Below are positions 1-6,112 of a stretch of DNA of 9,361 nucleotides, piece after piece (within the stretch, counting starts at the first letter, position 1; each line of letters begins with the position of its first letter). The DNA lies in NCBI GenBank assembly GCA_964444125.1, contig CAYUFB010000029.1, positions 1 through 9,361 on the forward strand, in the 5' to 3' direction. Below the pieces are notes generated by a model that saw only the letters and a program-made list of their open reading frames with translations, ran no database searches and had not been told where the DNA came from. Made by a program: the position numbers and the translations under genes. The stretch comes from CAYUFB01 sp964444125. GTDB taxonomy: Bacteria > Patescibacteriota > Dojkabacteria > B142 > JAFGMG01.

Positions 1-162
1 TTTTATGGCGATTTTTTATCAGTCTGTTCAAATCCGGGATTTACCAAACCTAGTCTTTTTGACACAATATGTTTATCTAATTGAATAGAAAATTGATATT
101 GGATAGATGTTCTTGCTAAAGCTATATGTTATTATTACTTTAATTAAATTAATTAATAAATT

Positions 163-1158
163 ATGAAAAAAAGAATTCTTACTGGAGATAGGCCTACAGG
201 CAAATTGCATCTTGGACATTATGTCGGATCTTTAGAAAATAGAGTGAAGATGCAACATGAATATGATACCTTTATCATGGTAGCAGACGTGCAGGCTCTT
301 ACTGATAACTATAACAATCCAGAAAAGGTTAGAGAAAATATATTAGAAACTGCAATAGATAATCTGGCTGTTGGTATTGATCCTAAAGTGAGCAAGATTT
401 TTATCCAATCATTAATTCCAGAAATTGCAGAATTGACGATATTTTTTATGAATATTATCAAGCATGCAGAGGTACTTAGAAACCCAACAGTCAAAACTGA
501 GATTGAGCAAAAGAACTTCAAAGAAGGAGTGCCTTTTGGGTTTGTCGCATACCCAATTAGTCAAGCAGCAGATATTCATTTCCTACGTGCTGATGTAGTA
601 CCTGTTGGGGAAGATCAAGCTCCTATGATAGAGCTTGCAAACTTGGCCAAGAAAAGGTTTAACTCGATATATAAAACAGAGATTTTCCATGAGATCAAGG
701 GAGTGTATTCGAATATGCCAAGACTTATTGGCACTGATGGTAATGCGAAGATGAGCAAGTCACTTGGCAATACTATTTATTTAGGAGACAGTCCTGATGA
801 AGTAGCAATCAAAGTCAAAAAAATGTACACAGATCCAAGAAGATTGAGAGCCACTGATCCAGGTAAGGTTGAGGGTAATCCAGTTTTTATCTATCATGAT
901 GCTTTCAATACAAACGTTGACGAGGTTGATGATCTAAAAAATAGATACAAAAAAGGGCAGGTAGGTGATGTTGAGGTCAAAGATAAGCTTTCAATTGCGA
1001 TAAATAACTTCTTAGATCCAATTCGAGAAAAACGAAATTATTATGAAACACACAAAGATGAGGTGATTGATATCTTAGAAGATGGAAAAAAGGCAGCAAA
1101 AAATGAAGGGGAGAAAACGATGGAATTAGTTAGAGAAGCTATGAAAATTAATTATTAA
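163..1158 (+). CDS. trpS: tryptophanyl-tRNA synthetase
   Basis: Cytoplasmic class I aminoacyl-tRNA synthetase that charges tRNA-Trp with tryptophan using ATP. The Rossmann fold begins at once: GDRPTGKLHLGHYVGSL at residues 8-24 contains the HIGH-type signature HLGH (16-19), and the KMSKS loop is seen exactly as KMSKS at residues 196-200, followed by LGNTI. GEDQAP, the usual TrpRS block before the second motif, is also present. At 331 residues it has the normal length for a bacterial TrpRS and looks intact. The ATG start is placed by the MKKRILTGDRPTG N-terminus. No Shine-Dalgarno sequence precedes it; the leader is a run of A and T. The DUF212 gene follows after 11 bp on the same strand, so the two are probably cotranscribed. 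Identification is secure. Confidence 0.97.
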   Translation: MKKRILTGDRPTGKLHLGHYVGSLENRVKMQHEYDTFIMVADVQALTDNYNNPEKVRENILETAIDNLAVGIDPKVSKIFIQSLIPEIAELTIFFMNIIKHAEVLRNPTVKTEIEQKNFKEGVPFGFVAYPISQAADIHFLRADVVPVGEDQAPMIELANLAKKRFNSIYKTEIFHEIKGVYSNMPRLIGTDGNAKMSKSLGNTIYLGDSPDEVAIKVKKMYTDPRRLRATDPGKVEGNPVFIYHDAFNTNVDEVDDLKNRYKKGQVGDVEVKDKLSIAINNFLDPIREKRNYYETHKDEVIDILEDGKKAAKNEGEKTMELVREAMKINY

Positions 1159-1169
1159 AATAATAGATT

Positions 1170-1595
1170 ATGATTGATTTGCTTACTTCCCAGATATTTA
1201 TAACTCTTGGCGTAAGTTGGATTTTGGCGCATCTTATTAAGATTTTAGTTCGAAAACTAAGACATAGAGATAACATCAAACTTTTTGAACCAGGAGGATT
1301 TCCAAGTGGCCATACGACATTGGTTATGACTCTAGTATTTTCTTTTGTATATGAATTTGGATGGGATTCAAATTTCGTGGTCTTATCTTCTGTATTAGCG
1401 GCCATTGTCATTTACGACTCGCTAAATTTGAGATTTGAAGCAGAAAAACATGCCAGAGCGCTTATTGATCTTGATGAGAAAGAGAAGTTCTTGAAATACA
1501 ATCTCAAAAGAAATCTCGGACACACGAAAGTAGAAGTAATAGCTGGCGTGCTACTTGCAATAATAGTGACAATTATTAGCTACGAGATTTTTTAG
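1170..1595 (+). CDS. divergent PAP2 family (DUF212) membrane protein
   Basis: Small integral membrane protein of the DUF212 family, distantly related to PAP2 acid phosphatases and haloperoxidases; its substrate is not established. Seen in the sequence: PGGFPSGHT at residues 41-49, corresponding to the family's GGxPSSH block with the conserved histidine (H48); an IYDSLNLRFEAEKHA segment in the middle; and LGHTKVEVIAGVLLAI near the C-terminus, the other family signature. Hydrophobic stretches near 9-27, 49-66, 68-84 and 121-138 suggest about four membrane segments. The length of 141 residues is normal. It begins 11 bp after trpS without a visible ribosome binding site, and its stop codon overlaps that of the convergent peroxiredoxin gene by 3 bp. 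The family call is strong; the biochemical role is open. Confidence 0.9.
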   Translation: MIDLLTSQIFITLGVSWILAHLIKILVRKLRHRDNIKLFEPGGFPSGHTTLVMTLVFSFVYEFGWDSNFVVLSSVLAAIVIYDSLNLRFEAEKHARALIDLDEKEKFLKYNLKRNLGHTKVEVIAGVLLAIIVTIISYEIF

Positions 1596-2050
1596 CTTTG
1601 TTCAAGTTTCATCAATTCATCCAAGACATCTTTCGCATTTGTTTTGGGGTTAGCTTTTTCCCAGACTTTGACAACTTCTCCTTTTGGGTTGATAAGATAA
1701 GTCATGCGTTTGATCCCCTCAAACTTCTTGCCAAAAAATGACTTGGTGCCCCAAGCACCATAAAGCTCTGATACTTTGTGATCAGCATCAGATAAAAGAT
1801 CAAAAGGAAATGAATACTTGCTTTTGAAATCTCTATGGCTTGATGCATCATCGGCGCTTATGCCTAGAATTACTGCATTTTTGTCAATTATTTCTCTATG
1901 ATAATCTCTAAAAAGACAACCTTGTACTGTGCAACCTGGTGTATTATCTTTTGGATAAAAGTATAAAACTACATATTTACCAAGGAAGTCTGATAACTTA
2001 ACTTCTTTGCCATCCTGGTTTTTGAGGCTGAAATCCGCTGCTTTGGGCAT
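1592..2050 (-). CDS. bcp: Bcp/PrxQ-type thiol peroxiredoxin
   Basis: Cytoplasmic peroxidase of the AhpC/TSA superfamily that reduces hydrogen peroxide and organic hydroperoxides, with electrons from thioredoxin in known members. The thioredoxin-fold N-terminus is followed by YFYPKDNTPGCTVQGC at residues 30-45. C40 is the peroxidatic cysteine and C45, five residues later, the resolving cysteine typical of atypical 2-Cys PrxQ/Bcp enzymes. P33, T37 and the later arginine in KRMTYLINPKG (about residue 115) complete the active site. At 152 residues the length is normal. There is no Shine-Dalgarno sequence, but a TATACT hexamer lies 17 bp before the ATG, so the leader would be only about 10 nt. The gene converges on the DUF212 gene with overlapping stops. 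Confidence 0.95.
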   Translation of the reverse strand: MPKAADFSLKNQDGKEVKLSDFLGKYVVLYFYPKDNTPGCTVQGCLFRDYHREIIDKNAVILGISADDASSHRDFKSKYSFPFDLLSDADHKVSELYGAWGTKSFFGKKFEGIKRMTYLINPKGEVVKVWEKANPKTNAKDVLDELMKLEQS

Positions 2051-2155
2051 TTTAACGTAATCTAAAAAGTATAATTCTTACTAAAAAAATAATATCCAAT
2101 CTAACATTCAAACGCAATGGAGAATATATTCTTACAACGGCTAATTATATAGGTA

Positions 2156-2164
2156 TGATATAAT
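2156..2164 (+). promoter_or_regulatory. extended -10 promoter element upstream of the PP2C gene
   Basis: TGATATAAT is a TGN extension followed by a perfect TATAAT hexamer. No good -35 lies at 16-18 bp, which fits extended -10 promoters. Transcription would begin near 2171. The PP2C reading frame is open from 2159 onward, that is, from the predicted transcript start. Confidence 0.5.
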
Positions 2165-2281
2165 CAAGCATTACATATAAGAGAGATATCGATTTGTACA
2201 AATGAGCATGATTCAAATAATGAACTACTTAGTGGTACTGGTGTAGAGGTATATCAAAATCCTGCACCTAGTAATTGTCAT

Positions 2282-3115
2282 ATGCCTATGGATTTATTCT
2301 TATTTCAAAGGGGTAATTTAGAAGAAGGTATACCGGCATTTGCTTGTGTTTGTGATGGGGTGAGTTCCTTGTATCATTGTTTTAAAGAAAAAACTATTTT
2401 GGATAGAAACATTCGTGATATTCTTGGATTGATTTATCCAAATGGTGTTTATACAACTGATAAAGAAAATTTTGGACACCCAAATGAGTTAATTCCTGGA
2501 TATGTTATGGCTATGATAGTAGCTGATGAGATTAGAAATAAAATTGAGTCAGCATATAGATCTGTGGAGCCAGATTATCTTGGTATATTAGGATGCGATA
2601 TCGATCAAAACCTTGTTGATGCTATTATATTAAGAATGAATTCTGATAAACTGAGGGCAGCGATTTTAGAGGCTTTTGGAAATGATCACTCTCACAAAGA
2701 GTATCAAGATCCAAAGAATGAGTACTTCTCAATAGTAGCATTTGCTACAGGTTTAGCATATGCTACAGTAAATAGAGCTAATCAATTACAAGTGACAGCT
2801 TATGGAGATGTCAAAATCAAAGTGATTCTAAAAGATGGAAGTGAAATTGAAAATGAAGAAGTTGATCAAGTTGCACAATTAGGAGCTGTTTGTTCAATAA
2901 CAAAGAACGATAGTGGAGTTGCTTCACTGTCGATACAAAATTTCCCAATTGATAGACAGGTGTATAGTAAGCTCTTTGATATAGATCAAGTAGAGCAAGT
3001 AGAAATTTGTACAGATGGTGTTTGGCATAGAGAAAAAGAAGGCATTAGTGAGCAATTTGATGATGAGACAAGGCTTGTGATAACTGATGTAAGGAAATGG
3101 GCGGGGTTGGATTAA
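2282..3115 (+). CDS. divergent PP2C-type Ser/Thr phosphatase (start uncertain)
   Basis: Probable metal-dependent protein phosphatase of the PPM/PP2C fold. Motifs read from the ATG at 2282: CVCDGVSS with D25-G26 (the family's metal-binding DGxGG), AYGDVKIKVILKDG with D176 (the GDSR strand), EICTDGVWH with D245-G246 (the SDGvwd motif), and a final DDETRLVITD with D260-D261 (the DNiTvvvv motif). These acidic residues would hold the catalytic metals. The second glycine of DGxGG and the serine of GDS are changed, so the enzyme is divergent. The expected first strand (NED-like) would lie around PMDLFLF and upstream. The same frame stays open for 41 codons before this ATG, back to a TGA at 2156-2158, but has no ATG, GTG or TTG there. 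The true protein is therefore probably longer (see findings). Substrate unknown; it converges on the proline-rich gene 12 bp away. Confidence 0.75.
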   Translation: MPMDLFLFQRGNLEEGIPAFACVCDGVSSLYHCFKEKTILDRNIRDILGLIYPNGVYTTDKENFGHPNELIPGYVMAMIVADEIRNKIESAYRSVEPDYLGILGCDIDQNLVDAIILRMNSDKLRAAILEAFGNDHSHKEYQDPKNEYFSIVAFATGLAYATVNRANQLQVTAYGDVKIKVILKDGSEIENEEVDQVAQLGAVCSITKNDSGVASLSIQNFPIDRQVYSKLFDIDQVEQVEICTDGVWHREKEGISEQFDDETRLVITDVRKWAGLD

Positions 3116-3127
3116 TAAACGATAAGT

Positions 3128-3403
3128 TCAAATAGATGGCATTCTGTCGGCATGAGCATCAACAGGTTCTGTTGCATCTGTATAATCTTCTTCGTCTTGC
3201 CAATCATATCTTCTTACTTTGATACCATTGATAACAACAGATCTCTTTACAGCGGGTTGTGCTACTGGGAGTGGACCATCAGTTTGAGCAAAATCTGGAT
3301 TAGGAATTAGGTGGTCTTCATTAGAAACAAACATAGGTTCGGTTCTAGGTTGCGCATATGCTGGTATGGGGTTCCGGTTTGTGCTGCAAAATTGCGCGCG
3401 CAT
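3128..3403 (-). CDS. small proline-rich, acidic-tailed hypothetical protein, probably 5' frameshifted
   Basis: I do not recognise a family. The 91-residue frame is rich in proline, with a likely disordered N-terminal half (QPRTEPMFVSNEDHLIPNP, then PLPVAQPAVK). A short ordered-looking stretch follows (SVVINGIKVRRYDW), and then an acidic tail (DEEDYTDATEP). The ATG at 3403 immediately follows an in-frame TGA and the first 12 residues look unlike natural protein. A better start is the ATG at 3450 in another frame (MPDAPIFKRDSNQDIECARN, then FAAQTGTP). It joins this frame smoothly if one base is added to the four-C run, which is GGGG on the plus strand at 3368-3371. The composite would be about 107 residues. 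No transmembrane segment, and a promoter-like element lies at 3476-3484. Confidence 0.5.
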   Translation of the reverse strand: MRAQFCSTNRNPIPAYAQPRTEPMFVSNEDHLIPNPDFAQTDGPLPVAQPAVKRSVVINGIKVRRYDWQDEEDYTDATEPVDAHADRMPSI

Positions 3404-3475
3404 TCAATATCTTGATTTGAATCACGTTTAAATATAGGTGCATCAGGCATTTATGGGTTCTTAAAAATTCCCCAA

Positions 3476-3484
3476 ACTATATCA
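3476..3484 (-). promoter_or_regulatory. extended -10 promoter element of the proline-rich gene
   Basis: On the minus strand TGATATAGT, a TGN extension plus TATAGT, lies about 26 bp before the ATG at 3450. A TTGCCAAAAT block (3489-3498) precedes it and recurs in the promoter of the gene ending at 7703. The -35 position is weak. Confidence 0.45.
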
Positions 3485-3585
3485 AAATATTTTGGCAACT
3501 GAAATATTTCATTTTATATTTGCAAAGTTTGATAGGAGGTATTAAAATTTCATTTCCTCTTGATTATTTTCTTAAATTTTTCTTG

Positions 3586-5106
3586 TTATTTCTCAATAAT
3601 CAAGCTATTACCATGCATCACTTCTGGTTTATCTATCCCCATAAGATCCAATATCGTAGGAGCGATATCTTCAAGACTTTCTTTTCTGTCCAATTTGCAA
3701 TTAATATCAGAAATTAAAATGAAAGGGACAGGATTTAAGGTATGTTGAGTATGAGGTTGTTTAGCTTTGTAATCCCACATTTCATCGCTATTGCCATGGT
3801 CAGCTGTGACAATCAAAGCATAATCATCTAGATGATTTTCTATCAAATCATAAATCTTGCCAATAGCATAGTCGACTGATTCAGCCGCAATTACTGCCGC
3901 TTCGTAGTTGCCCGTGTGACCAACCATATCAGTATTTGAATAATTGGCAATGATGAAATCATATTTGTTTTCATCAATTGCGGATAGAATTTTTTGGGTG
4001 ATTTGTTCTATCTGCATAGAAGGAGCAAAGTTATAAAAAGGCTTAACAAATCTATTTGATTGGACCATTTCCCATTCTTCTCCTTTGAATTTTTCTTCCC
4101 TACCTGCATTTAAGAAAAAGGTCAGGTGAGTATATTTCTCAGTTTCAGTTATGTGATATTGAGTTTTGTTTGCTTTTGATATTGTTCCTGCAAGAGTTTC
4201 TCTGATCACCTGTCTAGGGAAAGCAACATTTGTTTTTTTCTTTTCAAATACACTAATAAAACTAACTACATCAAGATCTTTGACATTTTGTTCAAGAGCC
4301 AATTTCTGAATTTGAAACATCCTGTCACTTCTATAATGAAAAAATATCAAACTATCTCCAGTTTTAATCAAGCCTTCTTCGTCCAATATAAATTGCTCAA
4401 AGAATTCATCAGTATTGCCTTTGTTGTAACTGAAATTTATTGCAGCTTGATAATCATTAACTTTCATGCCTTTGCCATAAAACATCAGATCAATTGCTTT
4501 CTGTGTTTTCTCCCAATCTCTGTCACGATCTAAAAAAAATCTTCCCTGGATAGATGCAATTGATGCTTTTTTGAAGTTGCCCTTATCTAGAGCAGTTTGA
4601 ATAGCTTTTAAGTATTTTTCGGCAGATTTTGGAGGAGTATCTCTACCATCAGTAAATGCATGGAAATAAACTCTTTCAACCCTCTCTCTTGAAGCAAGTT
4701 CAATTAATTTGATTGCATGTTCAATTGAGCAGTGGACCTTGCCATCAGAAACAATCCCTGAGATATGCATAGCTGATTTATGTTTTTTTGTATGAATACA
4801 TGCCTCTACAAGTGCTTCATTACTAAAAAACGTCCCATCTTCTATCGCTCTATCTATTCTTGGGAGGTCTTGAAGTATAACTTGTCCTGTACCAATTACC
4901 TGATGATTGATCTCAGATGTGCCAAATTGTCCCTCTGGCAGGCCTACGTGAGGTCCATCAGCTCTAAGTTGAATATTTGGATATTTTCTAATCATTCGAT
5001 CAAAATTTGGGGTTTTGGCATTATCAATTGCATTGTATTTGTCTTTTGGTCCAATTCCCCAACCATCAAGTATAAGCATTACAACTTTTTTGTTATATCT
5101 AGGCAT
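3586..5106 (-). CDS. gpmI: 2,3-bisphosphoglycerate-independent phosphoglycerate mutase
   Basis: Glycolytic enzyme of the alkaline phosphatase superfamily that interconverts 3- and 2-phosphoglycerate through a phosphoserine intermediate with two metal ions. LILDGWGIG (D14, first metal aspartate) opens the phosphatase domain; the nucleophile serine is S64 in GTSEINH; FHAFTDGRDTPP and SIQGRFFLDRDRDWE lie in the phosphotransferase domain. NYSNTDMVGHTGN and VTADHGNSDEMWD, late in the protein, supply the second metal site. At 506 residues the length matches the family and no frame disruption is seen. The serine motif differs from the usual GNSEVGH (see findings). A TATAAT hexamer on the minus strand at 5136-5141 would give a leader of roughly 20 nt; no Shine-Dalgarno is present. 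Confidence 0.96.
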   Translation of the reverse strand: MPRYNKKVVMLILDGWGIGPKDKYNAIDNAKTPNFDRMIRKYPNIQLRADGPHVGLPEGQFGTSEINHQVIGTGQVILQDLPRIDRAIEDGTFFSNEALVEACIHTKKHKSAMHISGIVSDGKVHCSIEHAIKLIELASRERVERVYFHAFTDGRDTPPKSAEKYLKAIQTALDKGNFKKASIASIQGRFFLDRDRDWEKTQKAIDLMFYGKGMKVNDYQAAINFSYNKGNTDEFFEQFILDEEGLIKTGDSLIFFHYRSDRMFQIQKLALEQNVKDLDVVSFISVFEKKKTNVAFPRQVIRETLAGTISKANKTQYHITETEKYTHLTFFLNAGREEKFKGEEWEMVQSNRFVKPFYNFAPSMQIEQITQKILSAIDENKYDFIIANYSNTDMVGHTGNYEAAVIAAESVDYAIGKIYDLIENHLDDYALIVTADHGNSDEMWDYKAKQPHTQHTLNPVPFILISDINCKLDRKESLEDIAPTILDLMGIDKPEVMHGNSLIIEK

Positions 5107-5188
5107 GTATATATTTTTGAAAAATTAAGCAGAACATTATACAACGAAAGCAGGTTAGTTGTGTTGTTTATTGAAGGATTTTTTGGAA

Positions 5189-5302
5189 AAATGTGAGTCA
5201 AGACTACGCTGATCTGTCTTCACTAAAGCTTCGACAAGATTCAGCTTCTTCTGACTCTATACTTAGTTCCTTCTCGCTGTGTTCGAAGACTAAATGTGAG
5301 TC
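5189..5302. repeat. hairpin-bearing segment bounded by 11-bp direct repeats
   Basis: AAATGTGAGTC occurs at 5189-5199 and again at 5292-5302, bounding 92 bp. The inside has a hairpin: GCTGATCTGTC (5208-5218) pairs with GACAAGATTCAGC (5233-5245) apart from two single-base bulges. The segment also holds, on the minus strand, GAAGCTTTAGTGAAGACAG, related to a core in the 60-bp insert at 6153-6212. It lies against the 3' acceptor end of the leftmost tRNA relic. No convincing gene is present. Confidence 0.6.
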
Positions 5303-5388
5303 CGGTTCTCCAAAGGCGGACAAGGGGGATTCCTTTACACAAACCCAACCAATCCCGACTTACAGTCGGGACTGCTCTGTCAGTTGAG
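5297..5388 (-). pseudogene. tRNA relic 1: acceptor 3' strand, anticodon hairpin and D arm, T arm replaced
   Basis: On the minus strand the segment carries tRNA-like pieces in the right order: a D arm (CTCAACTGACAGAGCAG), an anticodon-position hairpin (CCCGACTGTAAGTCGGG), the TTGGTTGG variable region, and a 3' acceptor strand CCGGACTCA. The T arm is replaced by about 38 bp (5306-5343) resembling a degenerate palindrome. There is no 5' acceptor strand: nuclease coding sequence occupies that place. It cannot fold into a normal tRNA. The GUA in the anticodon position belongs to the palindrome and should not be read as a tRNA-Tyr. Confidence 0.65.
5353..5371. repeat. palindrome TCCCGACT/AGTCGGGA at the anticodon arm (copy 1)
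   Basis: CCCGACT and AGTCGGG form a 7-bp stem around TAC. The same palindrome occurs at 5697-5715, and a variant CCCGAC-TAAG-GTCGGG at 6122-6137. In all three places it occupies the anticodon-arm position of tRNA-like sequence. Confidence 0.8.
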
Positions 5389-5620
5389 AAATCCTCTTTT
5401 TGCTTTTCCAACGTTTAATTTGTTTTTCACGTTTTCGCGCCTCTGGCCTTGTAGCAAAAGTCTCAGTATAAACTAGAGCCCATTTACCTGGCTGTTTACG
5501 TGTGAACTTAGTTTTATGGGTCGGTTTATTATGTTCCTTCAGACGTTTTTCAATATCTGAAGTTGATCCAATATAGTATTTATTTACAATTGAATTAAAG
5601 AGAATATATGTGAAAAACAT
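5360..5620 (-). CDS. GIY-YIG nuclease, copy 1, with tRNA-encoded C-terminus
   Basis: Compact single-domain GIY-YIG endonuclease of 86 residues, a fold that cuts DNA using one metal ion. Seen: TYIL (Y5) and YYIGST (Y15-T20), the paired GIY-YIG strands; R26 and H30 in KRLKEHN; and the metal-binding glutamate E65 in TRPEARKREKQIK. No DNA-binding accessory domain is present. The last residues, SQLTEQSRL, and the TAA stop are encoded by tRNA-like D-arm and anticodon-hairpin sequence of relic 1, so the gene sits where the 5' half of a tRNA should be. The protein is identical to copy 2. The bases before ATG are CTCCTCATA; no Shine-Dalgarno. A homing or tRNA-targeting role is inference from location. 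Confidence 0.88.
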   Translation of the reverse strand: MFFTYILFNSIVNKYYIGSTSDIEKRLKEHNKPTHKTKFTRKQPGKWALVYTETFATRPEARKREKQIKRWKSKKRISQLTEQSRL

Positions 5621-5646
5621 TATGAGGAGATCTTAAAAATCAGAAG

Positions 5647-5732
5647 TGAGTCCGGGGGGACTCGAACCTGCCTGCGGTAGGCAGGCCCCCAACCAATCCC
5701 GACTTACAGTCGGGACTGCTCTGTCAGTTGAG
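5647..5732 (-). pseudogene. tRNA relic 2: 5'-less tRNA with a palindrome in the T arm
   Basis: Read on the minus strand: D arm CTCAACTGACAGAGCAG, anticodon-position palindrome, TTGGTT, GGGGG, an inserted hairpin, TTCGAGT, CCCCC, and acceptor strand CGGACTC plus A. Removing 5669-5687 restores a T arm and acceptor identical to the intact tRNA-Lys. The 5' acceptor strand is absent because GIY-YIG copy 2 runs into the D arm. The anticodon segment is 21 nt rather than 17. Almost certainly not a working tRNA. Confidence 0.72.
5667..5687. repeat. small palindrome inserted in the T arm of tRNA relic 2
   Basis: CCTGCCT (5667-5673) pairs with AGGCAGG (5679-5685) around GCGGT. The net insertion is 19 bp (5669-5687) compared with the uninterrupted T arm at 6011-6015, and it lies between the T stem and T loop. 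It also separates the two 325-bp repeats. Confidence 0.85.
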
Positions 5733-6012
5733 AAATCCTCTTTTTGCTTTTCCAACGTTTAATTTGTTTTTCACGTTTTCGCGCCTCTGGCCTTGTAGCA
5801 AAAGTCTCAGTATAAACTAGAGCCCATTTACCTGGCTGTTTACGTGTGAACTTAGTTTTATGGGTCGGTTTATTATGTTCCTTCAGACGTTTTTCAATAT
5901 CTGAAGTTGATCCAATATAGTATTTATTTACAATTGAATTAAAGAGAATATATGTGAAAAACATTATGAGGAGATCTTAAAAATCAGAAGTGAGTCCGGG
6001 GGGACTCGAACC
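5688..6012. repeat. 325-bp perfect tandem repeat, copy 2
   Basis: Second copy of the nuclease/tRNA unit. Its right end runs into the intact tRNA-Lys gene (acceptor strand and T loop), which is probably the ancestral position from which the duplication was made. No base differs from copy 1, so the event is recent or the copies are kept identical by gene conversion. Confidence 0.95.
5704..5964 (-). CDS. GIY-YIG nuclease, copy 2, with tRNA-encoded C-terminus
   Basis: Identical in DNA and protein to the copy at 5360-5620: 86 residues, GIY-YIG strands at Y5 and Y15-Y16, R26, H30 and the metal-binding E65. The C-terminal SQLTEQSRL and TAA stop come from tRNA relic 2. It begins 26 bp after the 3' end of tRNA-Lys on the same strand and is probably transcribed with it from the promoter at 6236-6263. 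Its own leader has no Shine-Dalgarno sequence. Confidence 0.88.
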   Translation of the reverse strand: MFFTYILFNSIVNKYYIGSTSDIEKRLKEHNKPTHKTKFTRKQPGKWALVYTETFATRPEARKREKQIKRWKSKKRISQLTEQSRL

Positions 6013-6088
6013 CCCAACCAATGGCTTAAAAGGCCACTGCTCTACCATTGAGCTACAGACCCGAACGGACTCACTTCTAATTTTAAGG
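5976..6088. repeat. inverted repeat flanking and overlapping the tRNA-Lys 3' acceptor
   Basis: AGAAGTGAGTCCG at 5986-5998 and its exact complement CGGACTCACTTCT at 6066-6078 form a 13-bp perfect inverted repeat. It extends through CTTAAAA-type flanks (5976-5985 and 6079-6087) with one or two mismatches. The left arm contains the 3' acceptor strand of tRNA-Lys; the right arm lies 3 bp upstream of its 5' end. Confidence 0.8.
5991..6062 (-). tRNA. tRNA-Lys (UUU)
   Basis: Complete 72-nt class I cloverleaf including the discriminator. The acceptor GGGUCUG pairs with CGGACUC (five Watson-Crick and two G-U pairs), discriminator A. The D arm is GCUC-AAUGGUA-GAGC. The anticodon stem is GUGGC/GCCAU with loop CUUUUAA, giving anticodon UUU. 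The variable loop is UGGUU and the T arm GGGGG-UUCGAGU-CCCCC. CCA is not encoded (next bases are CTT), so a CCA-adding enzyme is required. It is the only tRNA in the window that folds normally. Relic 3 lies upstream on the same strand, and GIY-YIG copy 2 follows. Confidence 0.95.
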
Positions 6089-6095
6089 TGCATAT

Positions 6096-6112
6096 ATTTC
6101 GTTAAACGAAAT
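6096..6112. repeat. 17-bp palindrome at the T-arm position of tRNA relic 3
   Basis: ATTTCGTT-A-AACGAAAT is an 8-bp perfect inverted repeat with a one-base centre. It takes the place of a 17-nt T arm next to the CCAACC variable-region sequence, and is the same length as the arm it replaces. Confidence 0.75.

Larger units (their letters stand above)
5344..5668. repeat. 325-bp perfect tandem repeat, copy 1
   Basis: Identical base for base, by reading, to 5688-6012 at an offset of 344. The unit spans the tRNA variable/anticodon/D-arm segment, the GIY-YIG gene, its leader, and the acceptor plus T-loop part of the next tRNA unit. The two copies are separated only by a 19-bp palindrome remnant. Confidence 0.95.

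Noticed and set aside
5..124. Minus-strand open frame of about 41 codons ending at position 5, with protein-like content (QLDKHIVSKRLGLVNPGFEQ)
   Set aside because: It has no ATG and only a late GTG, is too short to judge, and plus-strand frames across the same bases are also open. I leave 1-162 unassigned.
3520..3748. Plus-strand frames behind an AGGAGG at 3535-3540
   Set aside because: They are antisense to the 3' end of gpmI and to its downstream spacer, with hydrophobic low-complexity content. The AGGAGG is probably chance.
5193..5387. Plus-strand open frame of 64 codons over the repeat segment
   Set aside because: It runs through palindromes, tRNA relic sequence and the antisense of the nuclease, with serine-rich low-complexity translation and no family resemblance.
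5353..5388. A tRNA-Tyr (GUA) suggested by the CUGUAAG loop
   Set aside because: The loop belongs to the CCCGACT/AGTCGGG palindrome, the stem is 7 bp rather than 5, the D arm is the short class I type rather than a tRNA-Tyr type, and there is no 5' acceptor strand.
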